The notes below the pieces were generated by a model that had not been told where the DNA came from, ran no database searches, and worked only from the letters and a program-made list of their open reading frames with translations. Both the position numbers and the translations under genes were made by a program. 64,000 bases of DNA. Source: Procambarus clarkii (lineage: Eukaryota; Arthropoda; Malacostraca; Decapoda; Cambaridae). The stretch lies in contig NC_091193.1 in the NCBI RefSeq assembly GCF_040958095.1, forward strand, positions 24,246,401 to 24,310,400, in the 5' to 3' direction. This document shows, in pieces, positions 35,043-43,133 of this stretch. Positions within the stretch are counted from its first letter, which is position 1, and every line of letters begins with the position of its first letter.

Positions 35043-35046
<4 letters not shown>
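34657..35046. mobile_element. Foldback element, copy 3
   Basis: Same termini and TTAGG-type core; separated from copy 4 by an AT run of about 40 bp. Confidence 0.85.

Positions 35047-35087
<41 letters not shown>
35047..35087. repeat. (AT)n microsatellite
   Basis: AT run joining two foldback elements. Confidence 0.95.
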
Positions 35088-35089
<2 letters not shown>

Positions 35090-35475
35090 CGTACCTAGTA
35101 GCCAGAACGCACTTCTCAGCCTACTATGCAAGGCCCGATTTGCCTAATAAGCCAAGTTTTCATGAATTAATTGTTTTTCGACTACCTAACCTACCTAACC
35201 TAACCTAACCTAACTTTTTCGGCTACCTAACCAAACCTAACCTATAAAGATAGGTTAGGTTAGGTTAGGTAGGGTTGGTTAGGTTCGGTCATATATCTAC
35301 GTTAATTTTAACTCCAATAAAAAAAATTGACCTCATACATAATGAAATGGGTTGATTTATCATTTCATAAGAAAAAAATTAGAGAAAATATATTAATTCA
35401 GGAAAACTTGGCTTATTAGGCAAATCGGGCCTTGAATAGTAGGCCAAAAAGTGAGTTCTGGCTACTAGGTACGAC

Positions 35476-35476
<1 letters not shown>
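35088..35476. mobile_element. Foldback element, copy 4
   Basis: Same family as copies 1-3. With copy 3 it forms a tandem pair joined through AT repeats, so four mutually complementary arms lie within 820 bp. Confidence 0.85.
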
Positions 35477-35547
<71 letters not shown>

Positions 35548-35592
35548 GTGTGTGTGTGTGTGTGTTATTCATACACACACACACACACAACT
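35477..35592. repeat. (AT)n, then (GT)n and (AC)n in inverted arrangement
   Basis: AT run to 35545, then TG repeats followed after TTATTCATA by CA repeats, giving a microsatellite palindrome. Confidence 0.9.
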
Positions 35593-35639
35593 ATACACAC
35601 ATACATACTCCATTTTTCCAATTATTGGAGGAAGGATTT

Positions 35640-36702
35640 CTGGTCAGTATTTCATCTGGGAATTATGTACTGTGGGGCTGGGTTTTCATTTAGTAAATCG
35701 AGGCTCTTGGGCCACCAGCTGTGGGAGCGGGGCGTCTCATCTTCGAGTAATCTTTCTAACATTGGGTCCTCTAACATTTCGATGGTGTTCCACACCCTGA
35801 TGGCTTGGTGCTGTAGTGGCTGCAATGTGCTTGGTGCTGTAATGTTTAGTGGCTGTATGTTCAGGAGTTCATGGAGCTCCTGGATTGTCTGATCATATGG
35901 TGGACGGTGTTTTGCTGCTCTCCTTAGCGCCTTATTTTGCACTGCTTGCAGTTTCTGCATGTTAGTTTTCTTTATGGTGTAATGGTACTGGGGGATATTC
36001 TAGATGCGGCCGAACTAGAGCCTTATATAGGTGGATCTGAATGTTTGTACTGAGGCTTCGGAATCTCCTCAGTTTTCCTAAGGCTGCTTTGGCTCTGTTT
36101 AGTCGGTCCCTTACATGAATTTGTATCCCTGTTCTATTGATCCAAAGTCCCAGTATTCTGCCTACCTCCGCATATTGGATCGGATGGTTGTCAAGGATGA
36201 TGGGGTCCGGGTTTCTTTTCGCAATGTGTATTATCTGAAACTTTTGTTTGTTGGTGCTAATTTTTCATTGTTTCTCAAAGTTGTTTATAAGTTCAATTAC
36301 TGCTTTGGTCTTGTCGGCTATTAGCGGTTTTGATGGTCCCGGTTGGCAAATTATTTGGGTGACATCGTCAGCGTATGTGATGTATTCTCCATGTTGGGGT
36401 TGGGGTAGGTCAGCTGTATATATGTTGAATAGAGTGAGGGAGAGGAAGCTTCCTTGTGGTACTCCACTTTTCAGTTCTATTACGTCACCCAAGTAGCTGC
36501 CGATATTAAGCCTAGCAGTTCTGTTGTCTATAAAGCTGTAGAGAGTAGCAGTAAATCTCTCAGGAAGTCCTAGTTCAGATATCTTATATTTCAGGCCTGT
36601 GTGCCACACTTTGTCGAAGGCTTTCAGAACGTCTCTAAGTACTATGTTACACTGATCTTTTTTCGACATTGCGTTGGCTATATGCTCGTAGATCAGGGGT
36701 AT
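35640..36702 (-). mobile_element. Jockey-clade LINE ORF2, C-terminal and RT segment
   Basis: Minus-strand frames encode RT motifs (RDVLKAFDKVWHTGLKYKI, SGVPQGSFLSLTLFNIY, catalytic YADDVT) at 36265-36714. After a gap with frame changes, the C-terminal region follows (MQKLQAVQNKALRRAAKHRP, LERLLEDETPRSHSWW) at 35652-35960. The YADD box and lack of RNase H fit Jockey. The element continues upstream at 38194-38870, on the other side of the inserted LINE. Confidence 0.88.
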
Positions 36703-36709
36703 AGCTGTA
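36703..36709. repeat. Target-site duplication, left
   Basis: AGCTGTA, identical to 38187-38193. The pair brackets the CR1-like LINE inserted in the Jockey element. Confidence 0.85.
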
Positions 36710-38186
36710 CTCACCTAATTGTGCTTGCGGGGGTTGAGCTCTGGCTCTTTGGTCCCGCCTGTCAACCGTCAATCAGCAGGTGTACAGGTTCCTGAGCCTA
36801 TTGGGCTCTATCATAACTACACTTGAAACTGTGTATGGAGTCAGCCTCCACCACATCACTGCCTAATGCATTCCATTTGTCAACTACTCTGACGATAAAA
36901 TAGTTCTTTCTAATATCTCTGTGGCTCATTTGGGCACTCAGTTTCCACCTGTGTTCCCTAATGCGTGTGCCCCTTGTGTTAAATAGCCTGTCTTTATCTA
37001 CCCTATCAATTCCCTTGAGAATCTTGAATGTGGTGATCATGTCCCCCCTAACTCTTCTGTCTTCCAGCGAAGTGAGGTTTAATTCCCGTAGCCTCTTCTC
37101 GTAGCTCATACCTCTCAGCTTGGGTACTAGTCTGGTGGCAAACCTTTGAACCTTTTCCAATTTGGTCTTATGCTTGACTAGATATGGACTAGTATGCGGC
37201 TCCATGCTGGAGCCGCATACTCCAGGATTGGCCTGACATATGTGGTATACAAAGTTCTGAATGATTCCTTACACAAGTTTCTGAATGCCGTTCTTATGTT
37301 GGCCAGCTTGGCATATGCCGCTGACGTTATCCTCTTGATATGGGCTGCAGGGGACAGGTCTGGCGTGATGTCAACCCCAAGTCTTTTTCTCTCTCTGACT
37401 CATGAAGAATTTCCTCTCCCAGATGATACCTAGCATCTGGCCTCCTGCTCCCTACGCCTATCTTCATAACATTACATTTGCTTGGGTTAAACTCTAACAA
37501 CCATTTGTTTGACCATTCCTTCAGCTTGTCTAGGTCTTCTTGAAGCCTCAAGCAGTCCTCCTCTGTCTTAATCCTTCTCATAATTTTGGCATCGTCAGTA
37601 GACATTGAGAGAAATGAATCTATACCCTCCGGGAGATCATTTACATATATCAGAAACAAGATAGGACCGGGTACAGAGCCCCTGTGGGACTCCACTGGTG
37701 ACTTCACGCCAATCCGAGGTCTCACCCTTCACCGTAACTTTCTGCTTCCTATTGCTTGGGAATAGGAAGCAGAAAGTTATAAATTGTGGATAAGGATATA
37801 ATTATGGAAAGTTATAAATTGTGGATAAGGCGCTCCAGTGGATAAGGGAGCGCCTGGTAAGGCGCTCCCTTATCCACTAGAGCGCCTTACCAGCTACACC
37901 TGCCTGTCTCTCCAGCTTATGTATCAGCCTCTTATGCGATACTGTGTCAAAGGCTTTCCGACAATCCAAGAAAATGCAGTCCGTCCAGCATTCTCTTTCT
38001 TGCTTAATCTTTGTCACCTGGTCATAGAATTCTATTAAGCCAGTCAGGCAAGATTTAACCTCCCTGAATCCATGTTGTCGATTTGTCACGAAGTCCCTTC
38101 TCTCCAGATGTGTTACTAGGTTTAGTCTCACGATCTTCTCCATCACCTTGCATGGTATACAAGTTAAGGTCACTGGCCTGTAGTTC
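36710..38186 (-). mobile_element. CR1-like LINE, 5'-truncated, inserted in the Jockey LINE
   Basis: 1477 bp on the minus strand. In coding order: NYRPVTLTCIPCKVMEKIV with RQHGFREVKSCLTGLIEFYD (37877-38186), a disrupted part with two hairpins (37736-37886), GPILFLIYVNDLPEGIDSFL with TDDAK where FADDAK is expected (about 37590-37700), then KLEKVQRFATRLVPKLRGMS (37110) and a C-terminal DKWNALGSDVVEADSIHSFK. It ends in the 3' tail GCTTGCGGGGGTTGAGC inverse. Several frame changes make it inactive. It starts mid-RT and has a 7-bp target duplication, as expected of target-primed insertion. Confidence 0.9.
37736..37886. other. Local inverted duplications in the CR1-like LINE
   Basis: Hairpin 1 at 37736-37778: an 18-bp perfect stem with a 7-nt loop (GCTTGGG). 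Hairpin 2 at 37829-37886: a 26-bp stem with one mismatch and a TGGTAA loop. Between them a 21-bp direct duplication ending GTGGATAAGG occurs. The related LINE sequence would contain only one arm of each. Confidence 0.8.
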
Positions 38187-38193
38187 AGCTGTA
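38187..38193. repeat. Target-site duplication, right
   Basis: AGCTGTA, partner of 36703-36709. Confidence 0.85.
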
Positions 38194-38870
38194 TGGGCCC
38201 CTCTGCGGTTTCTAAACCCATGTTGCCTGGTGTTATGCTTCTCTTCCTCTTCCATGTACTTCACAAGTCTCTGATTGATAATTTTTTCGAATATTTTACC
38301 TGGTACTTCGAGGAGGGAAATTGGCCTGTAGTTTTCAGTTCGGGTTGGGGGTTTACCTGGCTTGGGGATTAATCTTATTGTGGCATTCTTGAAGTATGTG
38401 GGGAATAGTCCAGATGCAAGAGCTGCATTTATTATACATGTGTATTGATGGACTGCAATCACTGGTAGGTTGGATAATACCATCTTATTTATTTTGCTGT
38501 TGCCCGGCGCCTTGTTCTTGAAACTCATAATTGTTTTATGGACCTCCGCAATGGTTGTGTGTTTCATAAGGTGGCAGTCATCGCGAATGTTGTTAAGGTC
38601 TATTGTTTGCGTCGGGAGTAGTGCTGCAGCTCTGTTATCGACTTGAGTTGTAATTTCCCTTGCATTAATGGGGCAGAAGTTAAAATTTTCTTCCGGGTTT
38701 ATCCTGAATATTTTTTCCCAGAACTTCCTGAATTCTTGTTCTTGTTTTCTCTCCTCATAGAGTTTATTTCCTGAGGCGTCCCATATGCTAGTGCAGTGAT
38801 CAGTGTACCAGTGCTGTTGATGGGGGACTGGCGGCCTGGGATCAAATCTTCTGGCGAGTAATCGAGTTAA
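38194..38870 (-). mobile_element. Jockey-clade LINE ORF2, N-terminal RT segment
   Basis: Minus-strand frame encoding the region between endonuclease and RT (TDHCTSIWDASGNKLYEERK, NFCPINAREITTQV, FKNKAPGNSKINKMVLSNLP) and the first RT motifs (ATIRLIPKPGKPPTRTENYR, PISLLEVPGKIFEKII, TRQHGFRNRRGAHTA). It ends at the target site of the CR1-like insertion and resumes at 36702. The endonuclease is missing, so the copy was 5'-truncated near 38870. Confidence 0.9.
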
Positions 38871-38884
38871 ACTGATATGTGTAT

Positions 38885-38995
38885 AAATTGTTAACCACAC
38901 TGTCGTGAAAATAAACATTTCATTCACTCGGGCACTAGGAGACTCGAACCTCTGACCATTACAGGCGTGAGGCAAAAACTACCACAGTACTATGA
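38885..38995 (-). mobile_element. tRNA-derived SINE, third family
   Basis: The minus strand has a box A-like TACTGTGGTAGTTTTTGCC and a box B, GGTTCGAGTCTCC, then CCCGAGTGAATGAAATG. It lies directly beside the truncated end of the Jockey LINE, and an open frame runs across both. Confidence 0.65.
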
Positions 38996-39352
38996 GATAG
39001 TCACACTATGAACAATTTCAGAGGCAACACTCCGCTACCTAACTAAATGTTATACTTTTGGCGGCTGCTAACTTTGTGTCCACGATGGTGTGGTTGACAA
39101 GTTACATGAGGTGGACGCGGATCACTAATTCCTATGGACTTATTAGCAGCCGGTGAAAGTATAAACATTCACTAGGGTGGCAGACTGCAGGTTCCAAGTC
39201 CTGTCAACATTTCATATATTATAACCCTCGTACAGCTTCCTTCATTATGAGAAATAACATCTCTGCCTTCTCTGACAAACTGAAGTGTACTAATGTAGTC
39301 TATCAAATACACTGAGTATACATCTTACACTTCATTTGTAAGGAGGTATTAA
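38996..39352. other. Unassigned sequence
   Basis: No gene or repeat recognised. Confidence 0.4.
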
Positions 39353-39353
39353 G

Positions 39354-39421
<68 letters not shown>
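39353..39421. repeat. (AT)n microsatellite
   Basis: AT run to the left of the SINE cluster. Confidence 0.97.
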
Positions 39422-39423
<2 letters not shown>

Positions 39424-39425
<2 letters not shown>

Positions 39426-39592
39426 GAAAACTCACACCAGCTATCACCTCCTTTTGTCCGGTCGTGTTGGTCGAGTGGTTAAGGCGTCCTGCACGCCAGC
39501 AGAGTGCTCCTGGCAGTATGGGTTCGAGTCACTTCTGGGGTGTGAGTTTTCAGTTGCATATAGTCCTGGGGACCATTCAGGCTTGTTTGCAT
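39424..39592 (+). mobile_element. tRNA-Leu/Ser-like SINE, plus copy
   Basis: Box A-like GGTCGAGTGGTTAAGGCG at about 39470 and box B GGTTCGAGTC at about 39521, then the TGAGTTTTCAGTTGCATA and GGACCATTCAGGC tail running into an AT run. This is the most complete head of the family in the window. Confidence 0.8.
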
Positions 39593-39604
39593 ATATATAT
39601 ATAT

Positions 39605-39825
39605 ATATATATATATGCGAACAAGCCTGAATGGTCCCCAGGACTATATGCGAATGAAAACTCACACCCCAGAAGTGACTCGAACCCATACTCCCAGGAG
39701 CAACGCAACTGGTAATTACAGGGCGCCTTAATCCACTTGTCAAGTGGATTAAGGCGCCCTGTAGTTACCAGTTGCGTTGCTCCTGGGAGTATGGGTTCGA
39801 GTCACTTCTGGGGTGTGAGTTTTCA

Positions 39826-39830
<5 letters not shown>
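39605..39830. mobile_element. Inverted SINE dimer forming a near-perfect palindrome
   Basis: A minus copy (39605-39740) meets a plus copy (39740-39830) head to head. From 39652 to 39828 the arms of 88 bases pair with one mismatch seen, about a single central base in CCACTTGTCAAGTGG. With the plus copy to the left, three SINE copies alternate in orientation. Confidence 0.82.

Positions 39831-39894
<64 letters not shown>
39831..39894. repeat. (AT)n microsatellite
   Basis: AT run between SINE and foldback element. Confidence 0.97.
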
Positions 39895-39896
<2 letters not shown>

Positions 39897-40250
39897 TACC
39901 TAGTAGTCAGAACGCACTTCTCAGCCTACTATGCAAGGCCCGATTTGCCTAATAAGCCAAGTTTTCATGAATTAATGTTTCTTCGACTACCTAACCTAAC
40001 TTTTTCGGCTACCTAACCTAACCTATAAAGATAGGTTAGGTTAGGTAGGGTTGGTTAGGTTCGGTCATATATCTACGTTAATTTTAACTCCAATAAAAAA
40101 AATTGACCTCATACATAATGAAATGGGTAGCTTTATCATTTCATAAGAAAAAAAAATAGAGAAAATATATTAATTCAGGAAAACTTGGCTTATTAGGCAA
40201 ACCGGGCCTTGCATAGTAGGCTGAGAAGTGCGTTCTGGCTACTAGGTACA
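39895..40250. mobile_element. Foldback element, copy 5
   Basis: Same family as the other four, slightly shorter in the TTAGG-type core. It begins CGTACCTAGTAGTC and ends GGCTACTAGGTACA, with AT-rich sequence on both sides. Confidence 0.83.
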
Positions 40251-40261
40251 TTATATATATA

Positions 40262-40570
40262 TCAGGGATCAGACCAATAGTTGTGGGCATGACATCACCC
40301 TAACAATTTCTCTTGTTAGTGTGACGTCATGGGCTTGTCTCGTGTGACAGAAATGTTGAATAAAAACACTTGCATTATAGACAAAACCCAGAATGTAAGA
40401 CTATTACATATTCTTGAAGAAATCAATATAAAAATAAAACAACCTACCATAAATATTCAATTTACGGAACTCTTCACTACCCACCACGAGAGTAAGAACA
40501 AGACCGGAACATGAAGATGCCAACATAGAACACACTGCTCAACATACTAGGCCTACTACACCTGATTAAT
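40262..40570 (+). mobile_element. Penelope-like element C-terminal scrap
   Basis: The short frame at 40329-40514 reads NTCIIDKTQNVRLLHILEEI then IKQPTINIQF, which resembles the C-terminal helix and the KPSIN-type motif after the GIY-YIG domain of PLEs. It then runs into (AT)n like the other copies. The nuclease core is absent, so the call is tentative. Confidence 0.45.
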
Positions 40571-40575
40571 CTTTG

Positions 40576-40576
<1 letters not shown>

Positions 40577-40662
<86 letters not shown>
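40577..40662. repeat. (AT)n microsatellite
   Basis: Pure AT run. Confidence 0.97.
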
Positions 40663-40666
<4 letters not shown>

Positions 40667-40850
40667 CATATGATATTAAATATGACAAAAAGTGGAATAT
40701 TAATAATTATAGCATGAATAATTTCTATTTTCTTGTTTTCTTTCACTTGAAAAAGAAGTTGAAAAATCAATTCTGCAAAGTTCGTTTAACGGTCTTATTA
40801 TGGCCTGCCGCTAAGAGATACATTTCGTTGACCCTTGTCAATACAACCCG
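40663..40850 (-). mobile_element. Possible PLE 3' region
   Basis: Next to the AT run, GATATTAAATATGAC and GAAAAATCAATTCT resemble the 3' regions of the PLE copies at 21210-21310 and 33400-33497. Weak match. Confidence 0.35.
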
Positions 40851-41230
40851 TCCTCAGACAAAGTTCATTCCATCCAGCGGTCGACCCCAAAGCAGCATTC
40901 ATCAATATTAATATGCTTTTTATTCAAAATAGGAATTTTCTCAAATATAAATTAATATTATTATACATTAGCATACTATGCATATTTAGGCATAGATTAG
41001 GTGTTTATGTTCTGTTGGCGATTATTTGTGTTTGTACTACATGGGTGAAGCATTTACAGTGTTGTTGGTGGAACAAAAGTCGTCAGCGAAGCACTTGCTC
41101 CGGAAGTGTTCGGACGTTATTAGTTGTGAGTCGTTTGTACTCCGTTTTTCATCCATAAACAGGGGGCTTGGCGCGTGCATGGATTGGACTTTGGCTTTTG
41201 TTTATCAGGATGGGCTGTGTCAACATTATC
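40851..41230. other. Unassigned sequence
   Basis: No gene recognised; overlapping open frames near 41026-41259 show no domain. Confidence 0.4.
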
Positions 41231-41231
41231 A

Positions 41232-41312
41232 AATGGCGGTATGTTCACTCACAAGATGAGTGGCGCTGCCCAATAAACTCGCCCCTCGGGGCAAAATTAA
41301 AAAAAAAATGAT
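41232..41312 (+). repeat. Single copy of the 51-bp array unit with its A-rich flank
   Basis: ATGGCGGTATGTTCACTCAC then GATGAGTGGCGCTGCCCAAT, followed by AAACTCGCCCCTCGGGGC and an A run. It is one unamplified unit of the 28-kb array plus the flank found at the array end. Confidence 0.75.
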
Positions 41313-41334
41313 CAAAGGCAGAGAGCAAATGGCT

Positions 41335-41405
41335 ACAATTGATCGAAGAAGATTAAGTCACCCAAGAGGTGGCACGGGCATGAATCGCCCGTAAGTGGTA
41401 CAATT
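41335..41405 (+). repeat. Dispersed repeat, copy 2
   Basis: CACCCAAGAGGTGGCACGGG and GAATCGCCCGTAAGTGG match the inverse of 23805-23875. Confidence 0.6.
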
Positions 41406-41429
41406 TTTTTGTTCAGTAAATCTATTCAG

Positions 41430-41540
41430 TGCAGGCGATGAGTCACAATAACGTGGCTGAAGTATGTTGACCAGACCACACACTAGAAATTGAAGGGACG
41501 ACGACGTTTCGGTCCGTCCTGGACCATTCTCAAGTCGATC
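41430..41540 (-). mobile_element. Dispersed repeat with PLE-type hammerhead-like stems
   Basis: The minus strand contains TTGAGAA, a GGTCC-AGGAC-GGACC hairpin, GAAA, and a short ACG/CGT stem followed by C. This is the order of stem II, GAAA box, stem III and cleavage site in PLE hammerheads. No pairing stem I was found, and the first core box is degenerate. Relation to PLEs is an inference. Confidence 0.4.
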
Positions 41541-41950
41541 AAAAATCTATTCAGTGTTCTGAGGTATCCTTTAATCGTCAGGCTGCTATCGCGGGGGAGG
41601 ATACTGCTTGACAGTCTTTATGACGGTGTCCAGCAGCCTTGTTTGACCAGGAGAGTGGCTGTGCTGATGACTTCAGGCTGGTTACTGCAAGAGTCAGGGA
41701 CTCTTAAAGCTCTTCTAAGGTCGTTGGTTCCTTCACATTCCAGGAGATAGTGAAGTAGTGGCTTTTCTGTGACAGTTTGGCAGAAGATGCACTCTCTCTG
41801 TCGGGGTTCACCAATCTCCCAGTTGCACCTGTAACCTAGACGTAGTCTATATAACCGAACTTCTATTTCCCTGTGGATTCCTTTTGGGATATTTAACCTT
41901 TCTAATTTGGTTGCCTGAAAGGTACAATTTTAGAGCAGCTGAATATATAT
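41541..41950 (-). mobile_element. LINE 3' coding end with zinc knuckle
   Basis: The minus strand encodes a region equivalent to REIEVRLYRLRLGYRCNWEI, a CCHC knuckle (CIFCQTVTEKPLLHYLLEC) and DLRRALRVPDSCSN, ending near 41560. RLRLGY followed by a Cys/His knuckle is typical of the C-terminus of I-like and Jockey-like LINE ORF2. Related to 23405-23660. Confidence 0.75.
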
Positions 41951-42139
41951 CCGAGAGAGAGGTGAAGCACCTCACTACGAGACTAGGTTCACCCAGCTTA
42001 CCAATCTCCTGAGATTCATTGTTAAATTGAAATTATAAATTTAATATTTAAATTCAAGTGTGTATTTACTATTTGTGTCTGCAGAATCGAGCTATTAGAA
42101 CCCAATTATCTAACCAATCTAAAGTGTAATTACCTAAGT

Positions 42140-42520
42140 GCAGTTACAGGATGAGAGCTACGCTCGTGGAGTCCCGTCTTCCCAGTACTCTTTGTTGTAT
42201 AACGCTTTGAAACTACTGAAGGTTTTGGCCTCCACCACCTTCTGACTTGACTTGTTCCAACCGTTTATCTCTCTCTTTGCAAAAGAAAACGTCCTAAAAA
42301 AAATTCGACACCTTTGTTTTCTTAGCTTGAATCTGTGTCCTCTTGTTCGTGCTGGCTTCAGGAATTCCTCCTTTTTAATTTGGTCTATTCCTGTTAGTAG
42401 TTTGTAGGTGGTGATCATATCACCTCGTCCAGTTTACCGTCTCTAGTCTCCTCGTCACTCTTTGTTTTTCAATTCCGGAAGCCATTTTGTAGCATGCCGT
42501 TGCACTTTTTCCAGTTTATT
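42140..42520 (-). mobile_element. CR1-like LINE 3' fragment
   Basis: The minus strand encodes MITTYKLLTGIDQI, ARTRGHRFKLRKQRC, FSFAKREINGWNKS and a VVEAKTFSSFKALYN end. This is the region after the thumb of CR1-like elements, and is distinct in sequence from the 36710-38186 family. 5' truncation lies near 42530, beside (GT)n. Confidence 0.8.
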
Positions 42521-42540
42521 TATATGCTTCTTTAGATTTT

Positions 42541-42541
42541 G

Positions 42542-42622
<81 letters not shown>
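42541..42622. repeat. (GT)n microsatellite
   Basis: Pure GT run of about 80 bp. Confidence 0.97.
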
Positions 42623-42625
<3 letters not shown>

Positions 42626-42702
42626 TCACCTAGTTCACACAGTTGTGCTTGCGGGGGTTGAGCACTCATCTTTCGGCCCGCCGCTCAACTGTCAATCAAC
42701 TT
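42623..42702 (-). mobile_element. CR1-like LINE 3' tail
   Basis: TTGTGCTTGCGGGGGTTGAG and following bases match the tails at 19296 and 36712. Confidence 0.75.
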
Positions 42703-42713
42703 TTTTTGTTTTT

Positions 42714-42896
42714 TCTTACACCCAAGAAGCAGCCCGTAGCAGCGGTTTAACTCCCTGGTACCTATTTACCGATAGGTAACAGGAACATCAGGGTGAAAGA
42801 AACTCTGCCCATTGCTTCCGCTGGCGCCGGGAATCGAGCCCCGGACCACAAGACTACGTGCCCAGCGTGCTCTCAACTAAGCCACCAGCGCCCACC
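42714..42896 (-). mobile_element. tRNA-derived SINE, second copy of the 5.5-kb family
   Basis: Contains the CAGCCCGTAGCAGCGGTTTA and TACCTATTTACCGATAGGTA body blocks and a head with box B-like GGCTCGATTCCCGG on the minus strand. It is diverged from the copy at 5511. A second short head-like GCCACCAGCGC duplication follows at 42890-42912. Confidence 0.75.
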
Positions 42897-42911
42897 TCAG
42901 CCACCAGCGCT

Positions 42912-42914
<3 letters not shown>

Positions 42915-42990
<76 letters not shown>
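42915..42990. repeat. (GT)n microsatellite
   Basis: GT run, followed by a CGCGTG-rich tail. Confidence 0.97.
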
Positions 42991-42993
<3 letters not shown>

Positions 42994-43133
42994 CACGCGC
43001 GTGCACGCGCATATTCTTTGATCACATCACGGAAGCCAAGATTCCTTCAAACACAAGTCATGATACATTAATGGACCAAAACGTGAATATGACCTTCAAG
43101 TATGGCGGCCTCTCCCGTGTGGCCAATCCTGCC

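Noticed and set aside
39465-39535. tRNA-Leu or tRNA-Ser gene
   Set aside because: The same head is repeated several times with a SINE tail running into (AT)n, so it is a retroposon head.
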